Below, one piece after another: positions 1 through 7,049 of a stretch of DNA of 16,204 nucleotides. Each line of letters starts with the position of its first letter. The first letter of the stretch is position 1. Under the pieces are notes generated by a model. That model was not told the origin of the DNA and searched no databases. It saw only the letters and a program-made list of their open reading frames with translations. Source of the stretch: Serpentinimonas sp. (GTDB lineage Bacteria > Pseudomonadota > Gammaproteobacteria > Burkholderiales > Burkholderiaceae_C); contig JALOSG010000029.1 of the NCBI GenBank assembly GCA_025458665.1, forward strand, positions 1 to 16,204, in the 5' to 3' direction. Position numbers and translations under genes: made by a program.

Positions 1-1372
1 CATCTTCTTCTGGGTCGCCCGGATGATCATGATGACCACCCACTTCACCGGCCGCGTCCCGTTCCGCCACGTCTACATCCACGGCCTGGTGCGCGACGCA
101 CAGGGCAAGAAGATGAGCAAGTCCGAAGGCAACGTGCTCGACCCCGTGGATCTGATCGATGGCATTGCCCTGCCCGAGCTGCTCACCAAACGCACCACCG
201 GCCTGCGCAAGCCCGAAACCGCGCCCAAAGTGCGGAAAGACACCGAAAAGGAATTCCCCGACGGCATTCCCGCCTACGGCGCAGACGCTTTGCGCTTCAC
301 CTTCGCCGCGCTGGCCAGCCTGGGCCGCAGCATCAACTTCGACAGCAAACGCTGCGAGGGCTACCGCAACTTCTGCAACAAGCTCTGGAACGCCACCCGC
401 TTCGTGCTCATGAACTGCGAAGGCCGCGACTGCGGGCTGCGCGAGCACACCAAAGAAGAATGCGCGGTGGGCCAGCCCATGCATGGCTACCTGAGCTTCA
501 GCCAGGCCGACCGCTGGATTGTGTCTTCGCTGCAGCGCGTGGAAGCCGAAGTGGCCAAGGGCTTTGCCGATTACCGCCTCGACCACGTGGCCCAGGCCAT
601 GTATGAGTTCGTGTGGAACGAGTTCTGCGACTGGTACCTGGAAATTGCCAAGGTACAGATCCAGACCGGCACCGAAGCCCAGCAGCGCGCTACGCGCCGC
701 ACACTCATCCGCACGCTGGAAACCATCCTGCGGCTGGCCCACCCCGTCATTCCCTTCATCACCGAAGAACTGTGGCAGAAGGTGGCACCCGTGGCCGGCC
801 GCCTGCCTGTGGGCCAGGAAGCGAGCAGCGCGCCCAGCCTGAGCGTGGCACCCTACCCCGTGAGCGAACCCAGCCGCATCGACGAAGCGGCCGAAGCCCA
901 TGTGCAGCAGCTCAAAGGGCTGGTGGACGCCTGCCGCAACCTGCGTGGCGAAATGAACGTATCACCGGCGCAGCGCCTGCCGCTGTACGCCGTGGCGGGC
1001 TCCGCGATGGGTGCCGAGTTTCTGCAGGGCGTGGCGCCCGTGCTTCAGGCGCTGGCCAAGCTGAGCGAAGTGAAGGTGTTCGACACCGAAGCCGCGTGGA
1101 AAGACGCGGCCCAGGCCGCTCCTGTGGCGGTGGTGGGCGAGAACCGCCTGTGCCTGTTCATGGAGATCGACGTGGCGGCCGAAAAGGCGCGCCTGACCAA
1201 GGAAGTGGCCCGCCTGCAGGGCGAAATCGCCAAGGCGCAGGGCAAACTGGGCAACGAGGCGTTTGTGGCCAAAGCCCCGCCGGCGGTGATCGACCAGGAA
1301 CGCCAGCGTCTGGCCGACTTCACTGCTACGTTGGCCAAAATGCAGGACCAACTGCAGCGGCTGGGGGCCTGA
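1..1372 (+). CDS. valS: Valyl-tRNA synthetase, C-terminal part (5' end outside window)
   Basis: Class I aminoacyl-tRNA synthetase that charges tRNA-Val in the cytoplasm. The reading frame is open from base 2 and ends at TGA 1370-1372, so only about 456 C-terminal residues are present and the HIGH motif and editing domain lie upstream of the window. The visible part starts near the catalytic-core segment FFWVARM and holds the KMSKS loop at bases 110-124, which binds ATP. The region ADALRFTFAALASLGR and the stretch EGYRNFCNKLWNATRF are typical of bacterial ValRS. The anticodon-binding helical domain follows (about bases 480-1050). The last 65 residues form the Lys/Glu/Gln-rich coiled coil (AAEKARLTKEVARLQGEI) that is diagnostic of ValRS against the related IleRS and LeuRS. 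The gene converges on the TusA-family gene 30 bases downstream. Identity is secure. Confidence 0.96.
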   Translation, partial: IFFWVARMIMMTTHFTGRVPFRHVYIHGLVRDAQGKKMSKSEGNVLDPVDLIDGIALPELLTKRTTGLRKPETAPKVRKDTEKEFPDGIPAYGADALRFTFAALASLGRSINFDSKRCEGYRNFCNKLWNATRFVLMNCEGRDCGLREHTKEECAVGQPMHGYLSFSQADRWIVSSLQRVEAEVAKGFADYRLDHVAQAMYEFVWNEFCDWYLEIAKVQIQTGTEAQQRATRRTLIRTLETILRLAHPVIPFITEELWQKVAPVAGRLPVGQEASSAPSLSVAPYPVSEPSRIDEAAEAHVQQLKGLVDACRNLRGEMNVSPAQRLPLYAVAGSAMGAEFLQGVAPVLQALAKLSEVKVFDTEAAWKDAAQAAPVAVVGENRLCLFMEIDVAAEKARLTKEVARLQGEIAKAQGKLGNEAFVAKAPPAVIDQERQRLADFTATLAKMQDQLQRLGA

Positions 1373-1402
1373 CCCCCTCCCCCGGCCCGTGAAGAGCCAG
1401 CC

Positions 1403-1630
1403 TTAGCGGCGGCGCAATACCGACACGTACTCGGGGCCGCCCTCTTCCTGGCTCAGGAGGTCGTTGCCGGTCTGCTTGGCAAAGGCCTTGAAGTCGCGGA
1501 TGGAGCCCGAGTCGGTAGACACCACTTTGAGCACCTGCCCGCTCGTCATCTCGGCCAAGGCCTTCTTGGCCTTCAGGATAGGCAGGGGACAGTTCAGTCC
1601 GCGGGCGTCGAGTTCTCGGTCGATGTTCAT
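1403..1630 (-). CDS. TusA/SirA-family sulfurtransferase
   Basis: Small cytoplasmic sulfur carrier of the TusA/SirA/YedF family, 75 residues. Family members hold a persulfide on a single conserved cysteine and pass sulfur to partners, for example for tRNA thiolation or sulfur oxidation. The signature is ARGLNCPLPILKAKKAL near the N-terminus, with the CPxP cysteine at residue 14, followed by the beta-alpha-beta-alpha-beta fold ending in LSQEEGGPEYVSVLRRR. I chose ATG 1630, which gives the family's usual N-terminus (MNIDRELDARG). An in-frame ATG at 1645 would add five residues (MDAHT), and neither start has a strong Shine-Dalgarno. It lies 88 bases downstream of cysM on the same strand, so the two could be cotranscribed as a sulfur-metabolism pair. 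That link is inference. The partner protein cannot be told from sequence. Confidence 0.88.
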   Translation of the reverse strand: MNIDRELDARGLNCPLPILKAKKALAEMTSGQVLKVVSTDSGSIRDFKAFAKQTGNDLLSQEEGGPEYVSVLRRR

Positions 1631-1702
1631 TGTGTGGGCGTCCATGGAAGTACCGGAGTGCCTGGGTGGCAGGCTGCAAGCGGCCCGATTTTAAGCGGCG
1701 TG

Positions 1703-1727
1703 CCCGCCCAGGCGCCTGTCAGGCGGG
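1703..1727 (-). terminator. GC-rich dyad at the 3' end of cysM (weak terminator or processing hairpin)
   Basis: Arms CCCGCC (1703-1708) and GGCGGG (1722-1727) enclose a perfect 10-base palindrome CAGGCGCCTG (1709-1718) that abuts the cysM stop codon (1719-1721). Read on the minus strand there is no uridine run directly after it, only a short TTAAAAT about 20 bases on. It is therefore not a convincing intrinsic terminator and may simply be a stable 3' structure. Confidence 0.25.
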
Positions 1728-2666
1728 GAAAACACCCGTCGAGAGGTAGCGGTCACCGCGGTCGCACACAATGAACACGATGGTGGCGTTCACCTCCCGC
1801 TGGGCCACCTGCTGGGCCACCCAGCACGCCCCTGCAGCGGAAATGCCGGCAAAAATGCCCTCTTCCCGGGCCAGCCGGCGGCACATGTCCTCGGCGTCCC
1901 GCTGGCTCACGTAAATCAGCTCGTCCACCGCCGCCGGGTTGTAGATTTTGGGCAGGTATTCCTGCGGCCATTTCCGGATGCCAGGAATGCGCGAACCCTC
2001 GCTGGGCTGGGCGCCAATGATGCGGATGTCTGGGTTCTTCTCTTTCAGGAAGCGCGACACGCCCGTGATGGTCCCTGTGGTGCCCATGGCGCTCACAAAG
2101 TGGGTGATCTGCCCCTTGGTTTGCGCCCAGATCTCGGGGCCCGTGGTCTCGTCATGGATGCGCGGGTTGTCGGGGTTGGCAAACTGGTCCAGCACCTTGC
2201 CCTTGCCGCTTTTCTCCATGTGGTCGGCCAGGTCGCGGGCAGACTCCATGCCCCCGGTCTTGGGCGTGAGGATCAGCTCGGCGCCAAAGGCCTTCATGGT
2301 CTGCGCGCGCTCGATGCTCAGGTCCTCCGGCATGATGAGCACCATGCGGTAGCCCTTGATGGCGGCCGCCATGGCCAGCGCGATGCCGGTGTTGCCCGAT
2401 GTGGCCTCGATCAACGTATCGCCGGGCTTGATCTCGCCGCGCTCCTCAGCGCGCTGGATCATGGAGAGCGCGGGGCGGTCTTTCACCGAACCGGCCGGGT
2501 TGTTGCCCTCCAGCTTGCCCAGAATCACGTTGCCGCGCGCGCGGTTTTCTTCGGCGCCAATGCGCTGCAGGGCGGCCAGGGGGGTGTTGCCAATGGCGGC
2601 CTCGATGGTGGGGTAGGCACGCGGGGTTTTGATCTTCACAGGCTTGGCGGCAGCGGCTTTTTTCAT
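1719..2666 (-). CDS. cysM: Cysteine synthase B (O-acetylserine/thiosulfate sulfhydrylase)
   Basis: PLP-dependent fold-type II enzyme, 315 residues, that makes cysteine from O-acetylserine and sulfide, or S-sulfocysteine when thiosulfate is the donor. The PLP lysine is K62 in NPAGSVKDRPA. The substrate loop is TSGNTGIA (89-96) and the phosphate-binding loop is GTTGT (195-199). The segments EGSRIPGIRKWPQEYLP (223-239) and the C-terminal DRGDRYLSTGVF closely follow E. coli CysM rather than CysK, which favours CysM. The N-terminus carries about 20 extra residues rich in Lys and Ala (MKKAAAAKPVKIKTPRAYPT) before the usual IGNTPL start. ATG 2666 is the only early ATG in frame, with AAGAGA about 12 bases upstream as a poor ribosome site. 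It is divergent from the tRNA-Leu gene. Confidence 0.94.
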   Translation of the reverse strand: MKKAAAAKPVKIKTPRAYPTIEAAIGNTPLAALQRIGAEENRARGNVILGKLEGNNPAGSVKDRPALSMIQRAEERGEIKPGDTLIEATSGNTGIALAMAAAIKGYRMVLIMPEDLSIERAQTMKAFGAELILTPKTGGMESARDLADHMEKSGKGKVLDQFANPDNPRIHDETTGPEIWAQTKGQITHFVSAMGTTGTITGVSRFLKEKNPDIRIIGAQPSEGSRIPGIRKWPQEYLPKIYNPAAVDELIYVSQRDAEDMCRRLAREEGIFAGISAAGACWVAQQVAQREVNATIVFIVCDRGDRYLSTGVFPA

Positions 2667-2721
2667 GCGTTTTTTTGTCTCTTACGGGGAGTCGCGGCCC
2701 AGGCCGCAACTGGCACTGTGC

Positions 2722-2727
2722 CATAAT
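2722..2727 (+). promoter_or_regulatory. Possible -10 element for tRNA-Leu
   Basis: CATAAT lies 16 bases before the mature tRNA 5' end, a sensible distance for a tRNA promoter with a short leader. No good -35 hexamer is visible 16-18 bases further upstream (CCAGGC), so this is a weak call. A short inverted repeat TGGCA-CTG-TGCCA (2711-2723) overlaps it. Confidence 0.25.
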
Positions 2728-2743
2728 TTCAGCTTGCCTTGCC

Positions 2744-2830
2744 GCCGGAGTGGCGAAATTGGTAGACGCAGCAGATTCAAAATCTGCCGGTGGAGACACC
2801 GTGCCGGTTCGAGTCCGGCCCCCGGCACCA
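2744..2830 (+). tRNA. tRNA-Leu, anticodon CAA
   Basis: Class II tRNA of 87 bases that decodes UUG. The acceptor 5' strand is GCCGGAG (2744-2750) and the 3' strand CCCCGGC (2820-2826), followed by discriminator A and encoded CCA (2828-2830). The anticodon stem GCAGA/TCTGC encloses loop TTCAAAA, with anticodon CAA at 2778-2780. The long variable arm (CGGTG-GAGA-CACCG, 2788-2801) marks a leucine or serine class tRNA. The T arm is GCCGG-TTCGAGT-CCGGC (2803-2819). The sixth acceptor pair is A2749 against C2821, a mismatch in an otherwise perfect stem. It lies between divergent cysM and the exchanger gene and has its own terminator. Confidence 0.97.
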
Positions 2831-2837
2831 GACAGCG

Positions 2838-2869
2838 AGGGCAACATTCCCTGAGTGTTGCCCTTTTTT
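2838..2869 (+). terminator. Intrinsic terminator of tRNA-Leu
   Basis: An 8-bp perfect stem GGGCAACA (2839-2846) / TGTTGCCC (2856-2863) with a 9-base loop is followed directly by six T (2864-2869). It sits 8 bases after the encoded CCA and should end the tRNA transcript, so the downstream exchanger gene probably needs its own promoter in 2870-2920. Confidence 0.9.
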
Positions 2870-2919
2870 GTTGGTTCAAGGCACCACGCCAGCTTCATTG
2901 GCTGGCCATCCCTTTTTTC

Positions 2920-2925
2920 AGGAAG
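2920..2925 (+). promoter_or_regulatory. Ribosome binding site deciding the GTG start of the exchanger
   Basis: AGGAAG lies 8 bases before GTG 2934. It fixes the start there rather than at the in-frame ATG 2790, which is inside the tRNA. A short inverted repeat CCAGC-TTCATTG-GCTGG (2889-2905) lies just upstream in the leader. Confidence 0.7.
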
Positions 2926-2933
2926 TCATTACC

Positions 2934-3914
2934 GTGTGGTTACCTCTGCTGGCAGTTGGTTTGGGTCTGGCGGTTCTGGTCTGGAGCGCCGACAAGTTTG
3001 TGGACGGCGCAGCGGCAGCGGCCGTGCACTTCTCCCTGCCGCCCTTGCTCATTGGCGTGGTCATCATCGGTTTTGGTACCTCTGCCCCTGAAATGGCCGT
3101 GTCGGCCATCTCCGCCATGGAAGGCAACCCGGGCATTGCACTGGGCAACGCCTACGGCTCCAACATTGCCAACATCGCGCTCATCCTGGGCCTCACGGCC
3201 ATCATCAGCCCCATCGTGGTTCAGTCGCGCATCCTGCGCAAGGAACTGCCGCTGCTGGCCGCGGTGACGCTGCTGGCTGTAGCCCTGAACGTGGACGGCC
3301 AACTCAGCCGCATGGACGCCGTCATCCTGCTGGTAGCCTTCGCCGGCGTCATGGGCTGGAGCATCTGGCAGGGACTGAAGGACGGCAAGGACGCGCTGGG
3401 CGAAGAGGTGGACGCCGAATTGAAAGAGCACCCCATGAAACTGGGTGTGGCCCTCTTCTGGCTCGCAGCCGGTCTGCTGCTGCTCATTGCCAGTTCGCGC
3501 GCGCTGGTGTGGGGTGCGGTTTCCATCGCCCAGTCTCTGGGCGTGAGCGATCTGGTCATTGGCCTCACGGTGGTGGCGGTGGGCACCTCGCTGCCTGAAC
3601 TGGCTTCCTGCATCGCCGCGGCCCGCAAGAACGAGAACGATCTGGCCATGGGCAACATCCTGGGCTCCAACCTGTTCAATACTTTGGCGGTGGTGGGCCT
3701 GGCAGCGGCCATACAGCCCATGGCAGTGGATTCCACCGTGCTGTGGCGCGACATGTCCATCATGACGCTGCTCACCTTCGCGCTGTTTGTCATGGGGCGC
3801 AGCCGCTCTACGGGGCAGGCTGGCTTCATCAACCGGCCCGAAGGCGCCGTGCTGGTGCTGGTGTATGTGGGCTATACCCTGTGGCTGGTGGCGGGTTCGC
3901 TGGGCTGGATCTGA
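2934..3914 (+). CDS. Calcium/sodium antiporter, YrbG-like CaCA family
   Basis: Inner-membrane cation exchanger of the Ca2+:cation antiporter (CaCA) superfamily, 326 residues, close to the 325 of E. coli YrbG. It has the two inverted alpha-repeats that form the ion-binding site: GTSAPE (residues 48-53), followed by GNAYGSNIANI, and GTSLPE (217-222), followed by GNILGSNLFNT. The two acidic residues of these motifs are the expected ion ligands. About ten hydrophobic helices are evident, with a cytoplasmic-type charged linker in the middle (KDGKDALGEEVDAELKEHP). The start is GTG 2934 with AGGAAG 8 bases before it. The gene stands alone between the tRNA terminator and the convergent epimerase-like gene, whose stop is 24 bases away. 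Ion specificity cannot be assigned from sequence alone. Confidence 0.92.
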   Translation: MWLPLLAVGLGLAVLVWSADKFVDGAAAAAVHFSLPPLLIGVVIIGFGTSAPEMAVSAISAMEGNPGIALGNAYGSNIANIALILGLTAIISPIVVQSRILRKELPLLAAVTLLAVALNVDGQLSRMDAVILLVAFAGVMGWSIWQGLKDGKDALGEEVDAELKEHPMKLGVALFWLAAGLLLLIASSRALVWGAVSIAQSLGVSDLVIGLTVVAVGTSLPELASCIAAARKNENDLAMGNILGSNLFNTLAVVGLAAAIQPMAVDSTVLWRDMSIMTLLTFALFVMGRSRSTGQAGFINRPEGAVLVLVYVGYTLWLVAGSLGWI

Positions 3915-3938
3915 ACCCCACCCAGGACACGGGCGGCT

Positions 3939-4847
3939 TCAGCCCAGCCCTTCGCGCACTGTGGGGTAGAGCAGGCGCAGCCGCAACTCCTGCTTCATGC
4001 GCTGGTTGCGCAGGCGCCGCGACTCGTTCATGAAACTCAGCACCATCAGCGAAAGGTGCTGCTCCGCCCCCTCCCTGGGTATGCGCGGTGGCCGGGGTAG
4101 GCCGTACACATCGGCCGCCAAGTCGAAGTAGTCTCCCATCTTCAGTTCGGTGTCGTCGCTGGCGTGGTACACCCGCTGGGGCTTGCCGCGCCACAGGGCA
4201 GCCACACAGGCCCGCGCCAGGTCGGTGGCGTGGATGTGGTTGGTATACACATCGTCCTCGGGTCGCAGCACCGGCGTGGCGCGCAGCAGCCGCTCGCGGG
4301 GTGTGCCGCCTTCCCGGTCGGGCGCGTAAATGCCTGGAATCCGCAGGATGTTCACCGGCACATGTTGGGACCGCCCGTACCAGCGCAGCACCTGCTCGGC
4401 ATCCACCCGGCGCATGGCCCGCGCAGTGGCCGGCCGCACAGGCTGGGTTTCGCCAATCAAGGCCCCGGCGCAATCGCCATACACCCCGCTGGTGGAACCG
4501 TACACCATCGCGGCAGGCCGGCTGCGCCGCGCCAGTGCCTGCGTCAGCGCGCGGGTGCGCGGGTCTTGCTGCAACGGGTTGGGCCGGTCGTTGGGGGGTG
4601 GCGCCAGATGCAGCACCCGGTGGCCCAGACCCGCCAGCCGGCGCAGGGTGGCGGGTTCGTCCAGGTTGCCCTGCAGCGGCACGATGCCTTCGGCCCGCAA
4701 AGCGGCACACCGCTCGGGCGAAGAAGTCAGCGCCAGCAGCCGCACATGAGGCAGAGCACGGGCGGCACGCAGGCCCACATCACCACAACCGACGATGAGC
4801 ACCCGCTGGCGGCGAAAGCGCGCAGGCAATGCACCCTGAGAAAGCAT
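3939..4847 (-). CDS. NAD-dependent epimerase/dehydratase-like SDR protein (YeeZ-like, atypical)
   Basis: Rossmann-fold protein of 302 residues in the extended/atypical SDR group. The nucleotide loop is VLIVGCGDVG (residues 16-25), a GxGxxG form. The middle strand ends in MVYGSTSGVYGD (114-125), the equivalent of the catalytic Ser/Thr loop, and ILRIPGIYAP follows as the usual substrate-side strand. The Tyr-x3-Lys pair expected after that loop is missing: the matching helix reads ATARAMRRVDAEQVL. This pattern resembles E. coli YeeZ-type proteins of unknown reaction, so enzymatic activity is uncertain. I chose ATG 4847 because the longer frame (ATG 4922) would overlap the divergent reductase start at 4916. 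Neither start has a clear Shine-Dalgarno. The substrate is unknown. Confidence 0.82.
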   Translation of the reverse strand: MLSQGALPARFRRQRVLIVGCGDVGLRAARALPHVRLLALTSSPERCAALRAEGIVPLQGNLDEPATLRRLAGLGHRVLHLAPPPNDRPNPLQQDPRTRALTQALARRSRPAAMVYGSTSGVYGDCAGALIGETQPVRPATARAMRRVDAEQVLRWYGRSQHVPVNILRIPGIYAPDREGGTPRERLLRATPVLRPEDDVYTNHIHATDLARACVAALWRGKPQRVYHASDDTELKMGDYFDLAADVYGLPRPPRIPREGAEQHLSLMVLSFMNESRRLRNQRMKQELRLRLLYPTVREGLG

Positions 4848-4915
4848 ATGTGTTCGTGAATTTGAGAAAATGACCGATTTTGTGGCGCATGGCCACGCAC
4901 TACCTCCCTGAGAGT

Positions 4916-5950
4916 ATGACATTCACCATCACCGTTGAGCCCAGTGGCCGCCACTTCACCGCCCAGCCTGACGAGGCCATTCTGGCCGCCGGTATCCGCC
5001 AGGGCATCGGCCTGCCTTACGGCTGCAAGGACGGCGCCTGCGGTTCGTGCAAGTGCAAGAAGCTCCAAGGCAGCGTGGTGCATGGCCCGCACCAGAGCAA
5101 GGCCCTGAGTGCCGAGGAAGAAGAAGCCGGCTTTGTGCTCACCTGCTGCGCCACGCCCACCAGCGATGTGGTGCTGGAGTCGCGCCAGGTGACGGAGGTG
5201 GGCGCTTTCCCCATCAAGAAAATGCCGGTGCGCGTCACCAGCCTGGAGCGCGCTTCGCACGATGTGATGGTGCTCAAGCTGCAGCTGCCGGCCAACGACA
5301 CCTTCCAGTACCACGCTGGCCAGTACGTGGAATTCATCCTGCGCGATGGTGCGCGGCGCAGCTATTCCATGGCCACCGCACCGCACCTGCAGGCCACCGA
5401 GCCGGGCATGGAACTGCACCTGCGCCACATGCCCGGTGGCAAGTTCACCGACCATGTCTTCACGAACATGAAGGAGAAGGAAATTCTGCGCATTGAAGGG
5501 CCCTACGGCAGCTTCTACCTGCGCGAGGACAGCCCCAAGCCCATCATCCTGCTGGCCTCGGGCACAGGTTTCGCGCCCATCAAGGCCATCATCCAGCACA
5601 TGCGTGCCAAGGCCATCAGCCGGCCCGCCGTGCTGTACTGGGGCGGGCGCCGTCCGGCCGATCTGTACCAGCACGACTGGGTACTGGCCCAGTGCGCCGA
5701 CATGCCCAACCTGAGCTATGTGCCCGTGGTCTCCGACGCGCTGCCCGAAGACCAGTGGACCGGCCGCACCGGCTTCGTTCACCGCGCGGTGCTGCAGGAT
5801 TTCCCCAGCCTGTCGGGGCACCAGGTGTATGCTTGCGGCGCACCCATCGTGGTGGACTCGGCCCGCGCCGATTACACCGCCGCCGGGTTGCCGGAAGACG
5901 AGTTCTTTGCCGATTCGTTCACCTCGGAAAAAGACAAAGCAGCCGCCTGA
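4916..5950 (+). CDS. Stand-alone 2Fe-2S/FAD NAD(P)H reductase (annotated CDP-6-deoxy-delta-3,4-glucoseen reductase type)
   Basis: Soluble electron-transfer flavoprotein of 344 residues. The N-terminal plant-type ferredoxin domain has cysteine ligands C37, C42, C45 and C77 in GCKDGACGSCKCK and the later TCCA. The ferredoxin-NADP reductase FAD domain follows with RSYSMA (148-153). The NAD(P)H domain starts at LLASGTGFAPIKAI (212-225) and ends with the family's YACGAPIVVDSAR segment. The order ferredoxin-FAD-NAD is that of AscD/E3 of dideoxysugar synthesis and of phenol hydroxylase-type reductases. No dideoxysugar gene lies nearby, so the AscD name is a family label and the electron acceptor is unknown. 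ATG 4916 fits the usual N-terminus (MTFTITVEPSG); ATG 4880 and 4889 are possible. Divergent from the SDR gene by 68 bases and 43 bases upstream of the Bug gene. Confidence 0.86.
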   Translation: MTFTITVEPSGRHFTAQPDEAILAAGIRQGIGLPYGCKDGACGSCKCKKLQGSVVHGPHQSKALSAEEEEAGFVLTCCATPTSDVVLESRQVTEVGAFPIKKMPVRVTSLERASHDVMVLKLQLPANDTFQYHAGQYVEFILRDGARRSYSMATAPHLQATEPGMELHLRHMPGGKFTDHVFTNMKEKEILRIEGPYGSFYLREDSPKPIILLASGTGFAPIKAIIQHMRAKAISRPAVLYWGGRRPADLYQHDWVLAQCADMPNLSYVPVVSDALPEDQWTGRTGFVHRAVLQDFPSLSGHQVYACGAPIVVDSARADYTAAGLPEDEFFADSFTSEKDKAAA

Positions 5951-5981
5951 ACCCACCCACAACTACACCTACACCCGCACC

Positions 5982-5988
5982 GGGGGAG
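5982..5988 (+). promoter_or_regulatory. Strong ribosome binding site of the Bug gene
   Basis: GGGGGAG lies 5 bases before ATG 5994. It decides this start over the much longer open frame that runs upstream through the reductase gene in another frame. Confidence 0.75.
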
Positions 5989-5993
5989 ACACT

Positions 5994-6998
5994 ATGCAAC
6001 GCCGACAACTGCTCACCTTTTCTGGCGCCGCGCTCGCGCTGGGTGCCCTGCCTGCCTCCGCGCTGGCGCAAGCCGCTGCCGCACCGGCAAGCACCGCGGG
6101 ACAAGTCACCCGCATCATCGTGCCATTCGGTGCCGGTGGCCCCATCGACGTGACGGCCCGCGTACTGGCCGAGCACGTGCGCGAACAGCTCGGCGGGCCG
6201 GTGATCATCGAGAACCGCGCCGGTGCGGGCGGCAACATCGGCATGGAGGCCGCAGCGCGCGCTGCACCCGACGGCTACACCCTGGGCATTGCCACCACCG
6301 CCTCACACGGTATCAACCCCTGGCTGTTTGCCAAGCTGCCGTACGACCCCGCCAAAGATTTCCTGCCTGTCACGCAGATGCTGCGCGTGCCCAACGTGCT
6401 GGTGGTGAACGCCGAAACGGCACAGCGCCTCAATATCCAGACCCTGACCGACCTGGTGCGTTACGCCAAGGCCAACCCGGCCCGGTTGAACTACGGTTCG
6501 GGCGGCGTGGGCAGCGCGGGGCATCTGGCTGGTGAAATGTTCAAGAATGCGGCGGGCATTTTCGCGCTGCACATACCCTACAACGGCGGCAACCCGGCCC
6601 AGCTGGCCCTGTTGTCCGGGCAGGTGGATTTCAACTTTGACAACCTCGCCACCGCAGCCCCGAACATCCGTGCCGGCCGCCTGAAGGCACTGGCCGTGAC
6701 CACGCCGCAGCGCAGCGCCGTCATGCCCGACCTGCCCACCGTGGCCGAAACGTATCCTGGTTTCGAGATCGATACCTGGTGGGGCCTGGTGGTACCTGCG
6801 GGTACGCCGCCTGCGCGCGTGGCCCAGCTCAACCAGGTGTTCACTGCGGCCTTGCGCAGTCCGGAGGTGAAGGCCCGCTTTGCCACGCTGATGGCAGAGC
6901 CCGCACCCACGACACCGGAAGCGTTTGGCGAATTCATGGCCCGTGAGCGGGCCAAATACGAACGCGCCGTGAAGCTCAGCGGCGCTACGGTGAACTGA
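5994..6998 (+). CDS. Tripartite tricarboxylate transporter (Bug-family) periplasmic substrate-binding protein
   Basis: Exported solute-binding protein of the Bug/TctC family, 334 residues. The N-terminal signal is MQRRQLLTFSGAALALGALP, with a likely cleavage after ALA-QA near residue 26. The RRQLL start resembles a twin-arginine motif, as in many Bug proteins, but this is not proof of Tat export. Family marks are IIVPFGAGGPIDVTARVLA, the ligand loop VIIENRAGAGGNIGMEAAAR, DGYTLGIATT, the Pro-rich ILPVTQM-like strand, LNYGSGGVGSAGHLAGE, HIPYNGGNPAQLALLSGQVD and the C-terminal PTVAETYPGFEIDTWWGLVV. No TctA or TctB membrane subunits lie nearby, so it is an orphan binding protein of the sort expanded in Burkholderiales. 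The ligand is probably a carboxylate but cannot be named. It ends 51 bases before the convergent SCO gene. Confidence 0.93.
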   Translation: MQRRQLLTFSGAALALGALPASALAQAAAAPASTAGQVTRIIVPFGAGGPIDVTARVLAEHVREQLGGPVIIENRAGAGGNIGMEAAARAAPDGYTLGIATTASHGINPWLFAKLPYDPAKDFLPVTQMLRVPNVLVVNAETAQRLNIQTLTDLVRYAKANPARLNYGSGGVGSAGHLAGEMFKNAAGIFALHIPYNGGNPAQLALLSGQVDFNFDNLATAAPNIRAGRLKALAVTTPQRSAVMPDLPTVAETYPGFEIDTWWGLVVPAGTPPARVAQLNQVFTAALRSPEVKARFATLMAEPAPTTPEAFGEFMARERAKYERAVKLSGATVN

Positions 6999-7049
6999 CG
7001 CGGCTGGGGGGCCGGGCGCCTGGGTAACTGGGCGGTACAGCCCTGCCGC

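Noticed and set aside
613..1392. A 259-codon plus-strand frame inside valS
   Set aside because: It is the +1-frame shadow of valS, Arg/Gly/Pro-rich with no domain.
2790..2933. ATG 2790 as the start of the exchanger gene
   Set aside because: It lies inside the tRNA variable region and upstream of the tRNA terminator, and the added residues have no family match. GTG 2934 has a proper ribosome site.
4848..4915. Divergent promoters between the SDR and reductase genes
   Set aside because: A promoter region is expected, but no -35/-10 pair with good spacing could be picked out on either strand.
6999..7049. Possible terminator between the Bug and SCO genes (GGGC-GGTACA-GCCC)
   Set aside because: Only four base pairs and no T run on either strand; not supportable.
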